64,000 nt of DNA from Brevibacillus fluminis (GTDB taxonomy: Bacteria > Bacillota > Bacilli > Brevibacillales > Brevibacillaceae), in contig NZ_RHHQ01000006.1 of assembly GCF_003710825.1 (NCBI RefSeq), positions 124,001 through 188,000 of the forward strand. The letters are read 5' to 3'. The position numbers and the translations under genes are program-made. Below the pieces are notes generated by a model. It had not been told where the DNA came from. It saw nothing but the letters and a program-made list of their open reading frames with translations, and ran no database searches. Positions 35,833 through 44,604 of this stretch are shown one piece after another (the first letter of the stretch is position 1; each line of letters starts with the position of its first letter).

Positions 35833-35955
35833 ATGCAAATCGTTCATTTTGCCAAAAGCAAGCGGTTCTTTGACCGGAAATGCACATTTATCAAGGGGGG
35901 AGCGTGCCTTGTAGAAAAAGGAATAAAAAAAATTTTGTTATATGGTATTAAATAA
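35833..35955 (+). CDS. Possible 40-residue leader ORF
   Basis: ATG at 35833 has AGGTGA six bases upstream and opens a 40-codon frame that is Lys-rich with two Cys (MQIVHFAKSKRF...GGACLVEKG). It ends one base before the -35 box of the transporter promoter. There is no conservation evidence, and chance ORFs of this size are common, so it may not be translated. Confidence 0.2.
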   Translation: MQIVHFAKSKRFFDRKCTFIKGGACLVEKGIKKILLYGIK

Positions 35956-35956
35956 G

Positions 35957-35985
35957 TTGAATTTTTATTGAAATGTATCTACAAT
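35957..35985 (+). promoter_or_regulatory. SigA-type promoter of the amino-acid ABC operon
   Basis: TTGAAT at 35957-35962 and TACAAT at 35980-35985 with ideal 17-base spacing, in a very AT-rich stretch. The transcript would have a leader of about 50 bases. Confidence 0.75.
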
Positions 35986-36041
35986 AGTCAGTGGACTTAC
36001 ACGATTATGTGTACAACATTTTTTACAGGGGGTTAGTAGAG

Positions 36042-36866
36042 ATGAAAAAAATGAACTCGCTTCTCACATTGGCGCTTGCTTCTGCGCTTTCGATAACGGT
36101 TTTGGCTGGATGTGGTACCGGAGCACAGCAAGGCGGCGATAACAAGCAAGCAGCTTCCGGCACAGATTCCGCAGCAGGAGGCGCTAAGCCGAAAATGGTG
36201 ATGGCGACATCCGCCGACTATCCGCCATACGAGTTCCATGATACGTCCAGCGGGAAAGATGAAATCGTCGGTTTCGACATCGACATCGCTAACTATCTCG
36301 CAAAAGAAATTGGCTTTGACCTTGAAGTAAAAGACATGGATTTCAACGGTTTGCTGCCTGCCCTACAGTCGAAGCGCGTTGATTTCGTTATGGCCGGCAT
36401 GACACCGAAGCCGGAACGTCTGGAAAACGCGGATTTCTCGGATATGTACTATGACGCGAAAAACACGATTGTTTCCAAAAAAGGCAGCAACTTGACCAAA
36501 ACCGAAGATCTGGCCGGCAAAAAAGTAGGCGTGCAGCTTGGCTCGATCCAAGAGGGCGAAGCGCAGGAGCTGGCGAAAAACATCCAAGGACTGGAAATCA
36601 AATCGCTTAACAAAATTCCGGAAATCGTCCAAGAGCTGAAATCGAACCGTATCGACGCGGCGATCATCGAGGACACCGTAGCGAAAGGCTATACGGAGTC
36701 GAACCAAGATCTTGAGTTCAACGTAATTGCACAAAGCACACCAGCAGGTTCTGCAGTCGCTTTCCCGAAAGGCTCTGAAAATGTCACGAAGTTCAATGCC
36801 GCGATCAAAAAGCTGAAAGACTCTGGCGAGCTGGACAAACTGATCAAAAAATGGTTTGAAAAATAA
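36042..36866 (+). CDS. Amino-acid ABC transporter substrate-binding lipoprotein (ArtP-like)
   Basis: The 274-residue protein has a lipoprotein signal peptide with lipobox LAGC near residue 21, followed by a flexible Gly/Ala/Gln linker. The mature part is a periplasmic-binding-protein type 2 (family 3) domain: SADYPPYEF, VGFDIDIANYLAKEIG, FNGLLPALQSKRVDFVMAGMTPKPER and LAGKKVGVQLGS. Such proteins bind polar or basic amino acids; B. subtilis ArtP (arginine) is similar in pattern. AGGGGG precedes the ATG at 36042, whereas the longer frame from 35991 overlaps the promoter. It leads a three-gene importer. Confidence 0.87.
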   Translation: MKKMNSLLTLALASALSITVLAGCGTGAQQGGDNKQAASGTDSAAGGAKPKMVMATSADYPPYEFHDTSSGKDEIVGFDIDIANYLAKEIGFDLEVKDMDFNGLLPALQSKRVDFVMAGMTPKPERLENADFSDMYYDAKNTIVSKKGSNLTKTEDLAGKKVGVQLGSIQEGEAQELAKNIQGLEIKSLNKIPEIVQELKSNRIDAAIIEDTVAKGYTESNQDLEFNVIAQSTPAGSAVAFPKGSENVTKFNAAIKKLKDSGELDKLIKKWFEK

Positions 36867-36898
36867 ACCGATACTTCTTTAGGAGGTGTGGATAGCGC

Positions 36899-37558
36899 GT
36901 GGTTCTCGATTTCTCCAAAATCGCCGATAAGATTCCCTATATTCTCGGCGGCATTATCGACACCTTGCAGTTTACGTTACTGTCAGCTGTAGTCGGGATT
37001 ATTCTCGGAACGATTTTAGCCTTGATTAAAATTTCCAACAATCGTCCGCTGAAGTGGCTAGCAATCTTCTATACATCCATTTTTCGCGGCACGCCGTTGA
37101 TCTTGCAATTGACGCTCATCTACTTTTCCGTTCCTCAGCTGTTTAATTATCCAATCACCCCTTTGATGGCAGGGGTGATCGCGTTCGGACTCAATTCAGC
37201 AGCGTATACGTCCGAAACGATTCGCGCCGGGATATTGGCTGTAGACCGTGGACAGCGTGAAGCAGCGCTGTCCCTCGGGATTCCTTATCGCAAAATGATG
37301 GTTGATATCATTTTCCCGCAGGCATTGAAAAACATCATGCCAGCAATGGTGAATGAAGGAATTAACTTGCTGAAAGACTCCGCATTAGTTTCTGTCATTG
37401 GTGTTACAGAGGTACTGAGACGGGCAGGTATAGTAGCAGCCGAAAAATTTCTCTATTTCGAACCACTTCTGCTTGCGGGTGCAATTTATTATGTCATGGT
37501 CATGACGCTGACCTGGGCAGCTCGCAATTTTGAGAGGAGGTTGAGACGCAGTGATTAA
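36899..37558 (+). CDS. Amino-acid ABC transporter permease (ArtQ-like)
   Basis: The 219-residue protein has about five membrane helices and the HisM/GlnP family signature: [21 protein letters not shown], the [15 protein letters not shown] segment and the EAA loop [33 protein letters not shown], which docks to the ATPase. The GTG start has AGGAGGTG ten bases upstream. It ends overlapping the ATPase gene by eight bases. Confidence 0.92.
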   Translation: MVLDFSKIADKIPYILGGIIDTLQFTLLSAVVGIILGTILALIKISNNRPLKWLAIFYTSIFRGTPLILQLTLIYFSVPQLFNYPITPLMAGVIAFGLNSAAYTSETIRAGILAVDRGQREAALSLGIPYRKMMVDIIFPQALKNIMPAMVNEGINLLKDSALVSVIGVTEVLRRAGIVAAEKFLYFEPLLLAGAIYYVMVMTLTWAARNFERRLRRSD

Positions 37559-38273
37559 AGTGGAGAATTTGTCCAAATCATTCGGCAAGCTCGACGTACT
37601 GCACAACATCTCGACGACGATTGAAAAAGGTGATGTGGTCGCGATCATCGGGCCGTCCGGCTCCGGGAAGTCTACTTTTTTGCGCTGCATGAATCTGTTG
37701 GAGACGCCGACACAAGGGCGGATTTGGATCGATGGCGAAGAGATCACGTCCAAGAAGACGGATATTATGAAAGTGCGGCAAAAGATCGGGATGGTATTCC
37801 AGCACTTTCATCTGTTCCCGCATAAAACGGTGCTGCAAAACCTGACCTATGCGCCGGTTCAAGTGAAAAACGTGTCCAAGGAGCAAGCGGAGCAAAAAGC
37901 CCGCGAGCTGCTGACCCGCGTGGGGCTGCTGGACAAGGCTGACGTGTATCCGTCCCGCTTGTCCGGTGGACAGAAGCAGCGCGTGGCGATCGCCCGCTCC
38001 TTGGCGATGGAGCCGGAGATCATGCTGTTTGACGAGCCGACATCCGCGCTTGACCCGGAGATGGTCAAAGAGGTGCTGGAGGTCATGAAGTCGCTTGCCG
38101 AAACGGGTATGACGATGGCGATCGTGACACATGAAATGAATTTCGCCCGTGAAGTGGCCGATCGCATCTGTTTCTTGGATGGCGGTCGGCTGGTGGAAGA
38201 CGAGGCGCCTGAGACGTTTTTCACGGCACCAAAAAGCGAACGGGCGAAGCAATTTTTGGAGAAGATGCTGTAA
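37551..38273 (+). CDS. Amino-acid ABC transporter ATP-binding protein
   Basis: The 240-residue ATPase has Walker [10 protein letters not shown] (near residue 33), Q-loop [14 protein letters not shown], signature [19 protein letters not shown], Walker [16 protein letters not shown] and the H-loop [11 protein letters not shown]. This is the polar-amino-acid (GlnQ/ArtR) type. Its GTG start has GAGGAGG upstream. The terminator after it closes the operon. Confidence 0.95.
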   Translation: MIKVENLSKSFGKLDVLHNISTTIEKGDVVAIIGPSGSGKSTFLRCMNLLETPTQGRIWIDGEEITSKKTDIMKVRQKIGMVFQHFHLFPHKTVLQNLTYAPVQVKNVSKEQAEQKARELLTRVGLLDKADVYPSRLSGGQKQRVAIARSLAMEPEIMLFDEPTSALDPEMVKEVLEVMKSLAETGMTMAIVTHEMNFAREVADRICFLDGGRLVEDEAPETFFTAPKSERAKQFLEKML

Positions 38274-38295
38274 TTCGAAATGAATAGGGTTCGAA

Positions 38296-38338
38296 GAAGA
38301 ATGTTCCTTTCAAAAAAGAAGGAGAACATTCTTTTTTT
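38296..38338 (+). terminator. Terminator of the amino-acid ABC operon
   Basis: AAGAATGTTC pairs with GAACATTCTT, followed by seven T. Confidence 0.9.
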
Positions 38339-38467
38339 ATGCTCAACGAAACGGACCAATTGAGGAAAAAGCGCGCCACATCAGCGTTTTTTGATTTTTT
38401 AAAGAAGAATTTTATCCTTCTAAATTTATTTTATTGAGGATATCTTTTTATTTTCTGAATTTTCGTA

Positions 38468-38497
38468 TTGAAATTAGTAGAAGACTGGGATTATAAT
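38468..38497 (+). promoter_or_regulatory. SigA-type promoter before the M81 gene
   Basis: TTGAAA at 38468-38473 and TATAAT at 38492-38497 with 18-base spacing. It lies in the AT-rich 317-base spacer 38274-38590, which otherwise holds the preceding terminator and a weak GAAG/CTTC hairpin near 38404. It could drive the whole peptide-salvage cluster. Confidence 0.75.
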
Positions 38498-38590
38498 GCA
38501 ACTAGAGTTTGAACTTCATTTAACTTTTCGATTTAAAGTGTAAACTTCAATATGAAAAATGATTGCGGAAAAAGGGAGGATGATCCGGCA

Positions 38591-40060
38591 ATGAGAATCG
38601 TGATTGCGGAAGTGATGCACGAAACGAACACGTTTTCGAATGTTCCGACGACACGTGAGCTTTTTGAGCTGTGGGAATGGGCGAGAGGGGATGCAACCAT
38701 TGCGAATCACAGAGGGGTGCGGGATTTTCTCGGCGGTATGATCGACGCGGCGGACCAGCGCGGGATCGAGGTGGTTGGCGCGTTTTCGACCGGAGCGTAC
38801 CCAGCTGGAACAATTACAAAGGAGACGTATGATGCGCTGCAGGATGAGCTTCTCTCGGGAATCGCGGCTGCAGGCAAAGTCGATGCGATCTGCCTGGCGC
38901 TGCACGGTGCGGGTGTCGCGGAAGGCATCGATGATTTGGAAGGAACGTTGCTCAAGGCAGTGCGTGAGCAAGTTGGGTATGAGCTACCGCTGATCGTAAC
39001 ACTTGATTTACATGGCAACATTACAGATGTGATGGTCCAGGAAGCTGATATTTTGCTCGGCGTTCACTTATATCCGCACACGGACTGCTATGAACGGGGA
39101 CTGGAAGCAGTCGAGTTGGCGGAGCGGATGGTAAAAGGGACATTGGTGCCGCGCATGCATCGGGCGACACTGCCGCTGATCGTTCCTACTTCTACAACGA
39201 ACCTGTCTCCGGCTAAAGACATCAATGAGGCATGCTACAAATGGGAACAAGAGCCAGGCATGGTGGATTGCGCGTTTTTCCACGGTTTTCCATACACCGA
39301 TATTCCTGAACTGGGCGTTACGGTAATCGCGGTTGCAAATGACGACGCAGAACTGGCGAAGCGTGCGGCTGAAAGCGTAGCCGACCTGATCTGGGCGAAG
39401 CGCGAAGAGTTTGCACCTGACGTATTGTCGCCAAAAGAAGGGCTGGCTTTAGCAAAAGAGGCCACGACGTTCCCGGTCGTCATAAACGAAACGTCCGACA
39501 ACCCGGGGGGCGGAACGCCTGGAGATGGAACGTATCTCTTGCGTGCCATGCTAGAAGCCGACTTGCAAGACGCGTGCTTTGGATTCATCTACGATCCGGA
39601 AGTTGCCGCGCTCGCTCATGAAAAAGGAGTTGGCTCCACAATCGAGGTGCAGCTAGGTGGAAAGACGGATCAGCTGCATGGTGAACCGATCGCGCTGACC
39701 GCTTATGTGAAAGCGCTAACAGACGGCAAGTTTATCACCTCATCGCCGATGGGCAAAGGCTCGCCCGTCAATTTGGGCAAATCGGTTCGCTTGCAAGCGA
39801 ATGGCGTCGATATTCTCGTCTGCTCGGTCAAAACGCAGGTTCTCGATGAGCAGGTCTTCCTGCTGCACGGCATCGATGTTACCGCCTATAAAATCGTCGC
39901 GCTCAAATCGAGCCAGCATTTCCGTGCCAGCTTTGAACCGATCAGCGCACAGATCATTACGGTCGATTCGCCGGGACTCACGACTCTGCTATTCTCGGCG
40001 TTTGACTACAAGCGGTTGAATCGCCCCAAATACCCGCTCGATCCTGTAACGGAACGCTAG
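38591..40060 (+). CDS. M81 family metallopeptidase (MlrC-like)
   Basis: The 489-residue protein starts MRIVIAEVMHETNTFSN and contains CLALHGAGVAEG, LDLHGNITDVMV, GVHLYPHTDCYERG and ETSDNPGGGTPGDGTYLLRAM, all hallmarks of the M81/MlrC family. MlrC of sphingomonads cleaves linearised microcystin at a bond to a D-residue; in most bacteria the substrate is unknown. No signal peptide is present. GGGAGGA is placed before the ATG at 38591. It heads the gene run that continues with an RpiR regulator and a peptide importer, which fits a cytoplasmic peptidase for unusual peptides. Confidence 0.87.
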   Translation: MRIVIAEVMHETNTFSNVPTTRELFELWEWARGDATIANHRGVRDFLGGMIDAADQRGIEVVGAFSTGAYPAGTITKETYDALQDELLSGIAAAGKVDAICLALHGAGVAEGIDDLEGTLLKAVREQVGYELPLIVTLDLHGNITDVMVQEADILLGVHLYPHTDCYERGLEAVELAERMVKGTLVPRMHRATLPLIVPTSTTNLSPAKDINEACYKWEQEPGMVDCAFFHGFPYTDIPELGVTVIAVANDDAELAKRAAESVADLIWAKREEFAPDVLSPKEGLALAKEATTFPVVINETSDNPGGGTPGDGTYLLRAMLEADLQDACFGFIYDPEVAALAHEKGVGSTIEVQLGGKTDQLHGEPIALTAYVKALTDGKFITSSPMGKGSPVNLGKSVRLQANGVDILVCSVKTQVLDEQVFLLHGIDVTAYKIVALKSSQHFRASFEPISAQIITVDSPGLTTLLFSAFDYKRLNRPKYPLDPVTER

Positions 40061-40105
40061 CAAACAGTCGGACCATTTCATTTTTCTAGGACAGGTGAAT
40101 TCAAC

Positions 40106-40975
40106 ATGGAGAGTGTACATGAACGCATTCGCAAATCGTTTGAACAATTGACAACGCAGCAAAAATCAGTAGCGAAATATATACTCGACGAGCCGAATCA
40201 AGTCGCTCTCCTACCCGCAAAAGTAATCGGGGCCAACACGGGGACTAGCGAAACAACCGTGATCCGCCTCTGCTATTCGCTCGGCTATTCTGGCTTCAGC
40301 GAATTGCAAAATGAGATCCGGCAATCGCTCCTGTTTCCGGTCATTCAAGAGAATGTGGTGCAAACGTTCCATGACGCGACCTACGACTACAGCGACAGCG
40401 ATGACGTCATCTCGTTTACCATGGAGCAAGATATGGCGTTTATCCAAAAAACGATGAACGGGCTCGATCGGCGGCTGTTCGATCAAGCCGTACAAGCAAT
40501 CGTCAAAGCGAAAAAGATCGTGGTGGCGGGCGGCCGCACAAGCTATGCGTCCGCGTACTGGCTCTCCTTTGCACTGAATATCGTCAAAGGAGACACCCAT
40601 TTGTACCGCGGACAGGTGGATGATGCCAACTATCTGATTTCAGAAGCGAATGAAGACTGGCTGATGATTGCGCTCGTTTTCCCGCGCTACTTGCAGGATA
40701 CGGTGCAGTTCGCCAAAGCGGCGAAGGAAAAAGGGGTGACCATCGTGGCGATCACCGACCACGAGCTGTCGCCACTCGGGCCGTTTGCAGATGTCCTACT
40801 GAAAGTTACCACACCGTCGCCCACGACTTTAAAGGGCATGTCAACGATTTTCACCTTGCTAAACGCATTGGTTAGCGGCGTGACTCAGGTCGATCGGGAA
40901 CGAGCGCAAAAGCGGATCAAGATGTATGACAAGACGAGCGAGCAGTTTTATCCTTTCGTCCAGCGAAACGAGTGA
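40106..40975 (+). CDS. MurR/RpiR family transcriptional regulator
   Basis: The 289-residue regulator has an N-terminal helix-turn-helix domain (about 1-80: RIRKSFEQLTTQQKSVAKYI, then NTGTSETTVIRLCYSLGYSGFSELQNEI) and a C-terminal SIS domain (about 125-255: KIVVAGGRTSYASAYWLSFAL, VTIVAITDHELSPLG). SIS domains bind phosphosugars in classical members, for example MurNAc-6-phosphate in MurR, but RpiR proteins near peptide-transport operons are also common. It probably controls this cluster; a wall-derived effector would fit the D-residue context. Confidence 0.9.
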   Translation: MESVHERIRKSFEQLTTQQKSVAKYILDEPNQVALLPAKVIGANTGTSETTVIRLCYSLGYSGFSELQNEIRQSLLFPVIQENVVQTFHDATYDYSDSDDVISFTMEQDMAFIQKTMNGLDRRLFDQAVQAIVKAKKIVVAGGRTSYASAYWLSFALNIVKGDTHLYRGQVDDANYLISEANEDWLMIALVFPRYLQDTVQFAKAAKEKGVTIVAITDHELSPLGPFADVLLKVTTPSPTTLKGMSTIFTLLNALVSGVTQVDRERAQKRIKMYDKTSEQFYPFVQRNE

Positions 40976-40995
40976 GACGCACAGAGATAAATGGT

Positions 40996-41058
40996 TATCC
41001 AGTATTCGCATAACCGAAGCTACGATCGAAACGATTGGCGTAGCCAGGTTTTCTAAAC
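40996..41058 (+). repeat. Leader repeat copy B (two hairpins, upstream of the peptide-binding protein gene)
   Basis: It shares TTATCCAGTAT, TAACCG and the 23-base 3' block (41036-41058, containing GGCGTAGCCAGGTTTTCT) with copy A at 33633. Hairpin 1 is GGTTAT (40994) with ATAACC (41011). Hairpin 2 is GCTACG-ATCG with CGAT-CGTAGC; copy A has AAGC/GCTT in place of ATCG/CGAT, so the stem is kept although its bases changed. It ends 18 bases before the ATG. Confidence 0.6.
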
Positions 41059-41076
41059 ACAAAGGGGGTATTCTTC

Positions 41077-42708
41077 ATGGCAAAGCATACGCGGCGCATC
41101 GGCAGTCTGGCAACGATCGGGCTTAGCGTCACACTGCTTCTCGCAGCATGTTCGGGCACTACCGGCACCAAACCATCGGGGACGGAACCGTCCGCCTCGC
41201 CAGGAAAGGCAGAAGCGACAACTGGCGGCACGCTGGTCATCGCCGCTCCCGTCGAGCCAGACACATTGGACCCGCAAATAACAACGTGGCTGGACAATAC
41301 CAACAATCAGCCGTATGATTCGCTTTTGAGCCGCGATATGCAAGGTAAGTTGGTTCCGCATTTGGCTGAATCTTGGCAAGTGTCTGACGATGGTAAGGTG
41401 TGGACGCTGGTGCTCCGCAAAGATGTCAAATTCCAATCGTCGGGTGCACCGATGACAGCCGAATCGGTCAAAGCATCCATCGAGCGATTCGTTAGCATTT
41501 CCCCCAGCAAAGATTTGGCAGGACCGATCGACAAGATTGAGGCGCCTGATGCGAACACAGTCAAAATATACTTCAAGGAACCGTTCGCCCCATTCGCAAA
41601 CATGCTGGTCTCATCGTTCTTAACACCGTTGGATCCGGAGCGTCTGAAAGAAAAAGGCGACAAGTTCGGGGAGGCTCCGCTCGCAACAGGGCCGTTCATG
41701 AATCCGGAAGTGAAACGCGGCGCATCCGTCTCGTATGTGAAAAATCCGGATTACAACTGGGGACCGCTCTATGCCGACAACAAAGGCGCACCGTACGTCG
41801 ACAAAATCGTCTTCCGTTTCTTAAAAGATGACGACACGCGCATCCTCGAGTTCAAGAAAGGCACGATCAACATCTTGCAAGAAGTGCCAAGCACGTACGT
41901 GAAAGAATTGGAAGCCATCCCAGGAACCAAAATCGAAAAGAGCCTGGAGCAAGGCATGAGGTACCTCGGCTTCAACAACCAAAAAGAAATTTTCAAAGAC
42001 GTGCGCATCAAGCAGGCAATCGCTATGGCTGTTGATCGCGATCCGATCGTACAGGTTGCTTTGGCTGGGTTCGCAAAACCGAATTTCGGCCCGCTGCCGC
42101 CGACCATTCCTGGCTACAGCGAGAAGATCGAGAACATGGCGAAAGAGATGTATGCACATAACGTGGACAAAGCGAAGCAGCTTCTTGCAGAAGCGGGATA
42201 CACCGACAGCAACGGCGACGGCATCGTTGAGAAGGACGGCAAGCCGCTCTCGCTCGAACTGCTCCTGCCGGCAGACCCTGCCTTGCAGCGTGTTGCGCAA
42301 ATTTTGCAAGCACAGCTCAAAGAAATTGGCGTCGACATTAAAATTGCCGTGCATGATATAGCCACGGTGCGAGATCGCACGACAAAAGGCAACCACGAGC
42401 TTTTCCTGCTATTTTTCGGGCTGAACGATCCGGACATCCTCTACCTTCTGATGCAGACTGACAACTCGAGGCGCGTGCATTATTCCAATCCAAAAGTCGA
42501 TGAGCTTCTCGTCAAAGGGCGTACGGTGATGAAAGAAGACGAACGGATGAAAGTGTATGAGGAAGCCGAGGAGCTGTTGGTCAAAGATCCGCCATGGGTA
42601 CCGCTGTATGTGAATGAAACAGTGACTGCTACGCGCAATATCGAGGGCTACAAGCTCAATCCGTTCACTGGCGACATTCCGCTCGCAGACATTAAAATCA
42701 CGAAATAA
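41077..42708 (+). CDS. Peptide ABC transporter substrate-binding lipoprotein (SBP family 5)
   Basis: The 543-residue protein has a lipoprotein signal with lipobox LLAAC near residue 25 and a Ser/Thr/Gly linker. The body is a DppA/OppA-type family 5 binding domain: PVEPDTLDPQITTWLDNT, LAESWQVSDDGKVWTLVLRKDVKFQSSGAPM, ATGPFMNPE, YLGFNNQKEIFKDVRIKQAIAMAVDR. Dipeptide/oligopeptide binding is expected; specificity cannot be read. AAAGGGGG lies before the ATG. It begins a five-gene importer with two permeases and two ATPases, with a serine hydrolase gene inserted in the middle. Confidence 0.9.
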   Translation: MAKHTRRIGSLATIGLSVTLLLAACSGTTGTKPSGTEPSASPGKAEATTGGTLVIAAPVEPDTLDPQITTWLDNTNNQPYDSLLSRDMQGKLVPHLAESWQVSDDGKVWTLVLRKDVKFQSSGAPMTAESVKASIERFVSISPSKDLAGPIDKIEAPDANTVKIYFKEPFAPFANMLVSSFLTPLDPERLKEKGDKFGEAPLATGPFMNPEVKRGASVSYVKNPDYNWGPLYADNKGAPYVDKIVFRFLKDDDTRILEFKKGTINILQEVPSTYVKELEAIPGTKIEKSLEQGMRYLGFNNQKEIFKDVRIKQAIAMAVDRDPIVQVALAGFAKPNFGPLPPTIPGYSEKIENMAKEMYAHNVDKAKQLLAEAGYTDSNGDGIVEKDGKPLSLELLLPADPALQRVAQILQAQLKEIGVDIKIAVHDIATVRDRTTKGNHELFLLFFGLNDPDILYLLMQTDNSRRVHYSNPKVDELLVKGRTVMKEDERMKVYEEAEELLVKDPPWVPLYVNETVTATRNIEGYKLNPFTGDIPLADIKITK

Positions 42709-42728
42709 CAAAAGGGGGATGGGGCGTT

Positions 42729-43649
42729 TTGCAACGATACCTTTTCCGAAGATTGCTGTCGCTCTTGGGGACGCTACTCGGCGTCACCATCCTCATCTTT
42801 CTGCTGGTACATCTGATTCCGGGGGACCCCGTGCAGTATCTGCTCGGGGAGTTTCCCACCGCCGAAGCGATTGCCGCACTGAACGCGCAGCTTGGCCTGG
42901 ATAAACCGTGGTATGTGCAATATTTCAGCTTTTTGGGCCGGCTTGTGCAGGGAGATCTCGGGACATCGTACATCACTGGGTATACGGTTTGGCAGGAGAT
43001 CGTGGATCGCTTTCCAGTCACGCTTCAGCTGGCGTTGTACAGCATGATCCTCTCGACGGTGATCGGGGTCATCGTCGGTGTATTTGCAGCCGTGAAGCAA
43101 AATACGTGGATGGACCGGGTAGTCGTGTTTTTCTCCTTGATCGGGATATCGGCGCCTGGGTTTTGGATCGCGCTGTTTCTCATCTGGATTTTTGCTTACA
43201 TGCTGCCGATCTTTCCGATTTCCGGCTACGACGGATTTTTCTCGCTAATCCTGCCATCTGTCACGCTCGCTTTGGGTGAAGCGGGGATGATCGCCAGAAT
43301 GACGCGTTCCAGCATGCTTGATATCATCAAACAGGATTACATGCGTACCGCACATGCGAAAGGGGCTCCACAGCGTTCGGTTGTCCTGCTGCACGGGCTG
43401 CAAAATGCGATGATCCCGGTCATCACACTGATCGGGCTGGAGTTCGGGGCGCTGCTTGCCGGCGCGGTCGTGACGGAGACGATTTTTTCCTTGCAAGGGT
43501 TGGGCAGCCTTGCCATTGAGGCGATCGGGAAGCGCGATCTGCCGACAATCCAAGGATTGGTCTTTTTCATCGCGTTCCTGTTTGCCATCACCAACCTGAT
43601 TGTCGACTTGCTGTACAGTTTGTTCGATCCACGGATCAAATACGAGTAG
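42729..43649 (+). CDS. Peptide ABC transporter permease (DppB-like)
   Basis: The 306-residue permease has six membrane helices. Family features are the start RYLFRRLLSLLGTLLGVTILIFLLVHLIPGDP, the N-terminal extracytoplasmic domain (LGLDKPWYVQYFSFLGRLVQGDLGTSY) and the EAA loop DYMRTAHAKGAPQRSVVLLHGLQNAM. The TTG start is supported by the GGGGGATGGGG upstream. It pairs with the next permease gene. Confidence 0.93.
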   Translation: MQRYLFRRLLSLLGTLLGVTILIFLLVHLIPGDPVQYLLGEFPTAEAIAALNAQLGLDKPWYVQYFSFLGRLVQGDLGTSYITGYTVWQEIVDRFPVTLQLALYSMILSTVIGVIVGVFAAVKQNTWMDRVVVFFSLIGISAPGFWIALFLIWIFAYMLPIFPISGYDGFFSLILPSVTLALGEAGMIARMTRSSMLDIIKQDYMRTAHAKGAPQRSVVLLHGLQNAMIPVITLIGLEFGALLAGAVVTETIFSLQGLGSLAIEAIGKRDLPTIQGLVFFIAFLFAITNLIVDLLYSLFDPRIKYE

Positions 43650-43665
43650 GAAGGAGCGAGAGAAC

Positions 43666-44577
43666 GTGAGTGGAAACGTAAGCCGACTGGAAGCGGAACA
43701 TGAAACGCATCCTCCCATCCGCGCCGTAGAATCGCCGGTGACCCCGTCGCCTCCCTACTGGTTGCAAGTCGCAAAGCGGTTGGTTCGCAACAAGACGGCG
43801 ATGGGCGGCGCCATCATCTTGCTGATTTTCACGATCGGATGTGTCTGTGCGCCGCTTTTGGCCCCTTTTCCGATCGATCAGATGAATTTTCAGGATCGCA
43901 TGGTAGGACCGGGGGCAAAGCATTTGCTTGGGACCGATGATTTTGGCCGCGATATTTTTTCGCGTCTGCTGTATGGCGGTCGCATTTCGCTGCTGACCGG
44001 ACTGATCACCGTGACCATCGCAACGGCGATCGGTGTCACGCTGGGGGTCATCGCAGGCTATTATCGCCGCTTGGACATTTACATCATGCAGGTAATGGAC
44101 ATCTTGCTGGCGCTTCCGGCCTTGCTTTTGGCGATTGCCATCATTGCCGTACTGGGACCAGGCTTGACTAACGCGATGATCGCGATCGTGATCGCCGTGA
44201 TTCCGTCCTATGTTAGGGTGACGCGCGCTTCCGTCTTATCGATCCGCGAAAAAGAATATGTAGAGGCGGTGCGGGCACTCGGCATCCGCGATGCGGTCGT
44301 ATTGGGGAAGCATATTTTACCGAACATTTTGTCGCCGATCATCGTACTGATGACCTTGCAGTTTGGCAGCAGCATTTTGGCGGCAGCGGCGCTCAGCTTT
44401 CTCGGACTCGGGGCGCAGCCGCCGGCGCCGGAATGGGGTGCCATGGTGTTTGTCGGCAAGGCGTTCCTTGGGCAAGCGTGGTGGATGTCGATCTTCCCTG
44501 GCATGGCGATCATGCTGGTCGTGCTGGGCTTTAACCTGCTAGGAGACGGCCTGCGGGATGCTTTGGATCCAAAATAA
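43666..44577 (+). CDS. Peptide ABC transporter permease (DppC-like)
   Basis: The 303-residue permease has the DppC/OppC features: a cytoplasmic N-terminus, first helix (MGGAIILLIFTIGCVCAPLLAPF), the HLLGTDDFGRDIFSRLLYGGRISL motif, and the EAA loop EYVEAVRALGIRDAVVLGKHILPNILSPII. AAGGAGCGAGAGAAC precedes the GTG at 43666, which excludes the longer frame overlapping dppB-like. The next gene is a serine hydrolase. Confidence 0.93.
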   Translation: MSGNVSRLEAEHETHPPIRAVESPVTPSPPYWLQVAKRLVRNKTAMGGAIILLIFTIGCVCAPLLAPFPIDQMNFQDRMVGPGAKHLLGTDDFGRDIFSRLLYGGRISLLTGLITVTIATAIGVTLGVIAGYYRRLDIYIMQVMDILLALPALLLAIAIIAVLGPGLTNAMIAIVIAVIPSYVRVTRASVLSIREKEYVEAVRALGIRDAVVLGKHILPNILSPIIVLMTLQFGSSILAAAALSFLGLGAQPPAPEWGAMVFVGKAFLGQAWWMSIFPGMAIMLVVLGFNLLGDGLRDALDPK

Positions 44578-44604
44578 TGACAGTCGGAAGGAAGTGGGTT
44601 GCAG

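Noticed and set aside
38341-38467. AT-rich spacer as a replication or attachment site
   Set aside because: No DnaA-box cluster, integrase gene or flanking direct repeats; it looks like ordinary promoter DNA.
33633-41058. Leader repeat as a T-box or known amino-acid riboswitch
   Set aside because: It is only about 60 bases, lacks the T-box sequence and a terminator/antiterminator pair, and precedes unrelated genes.
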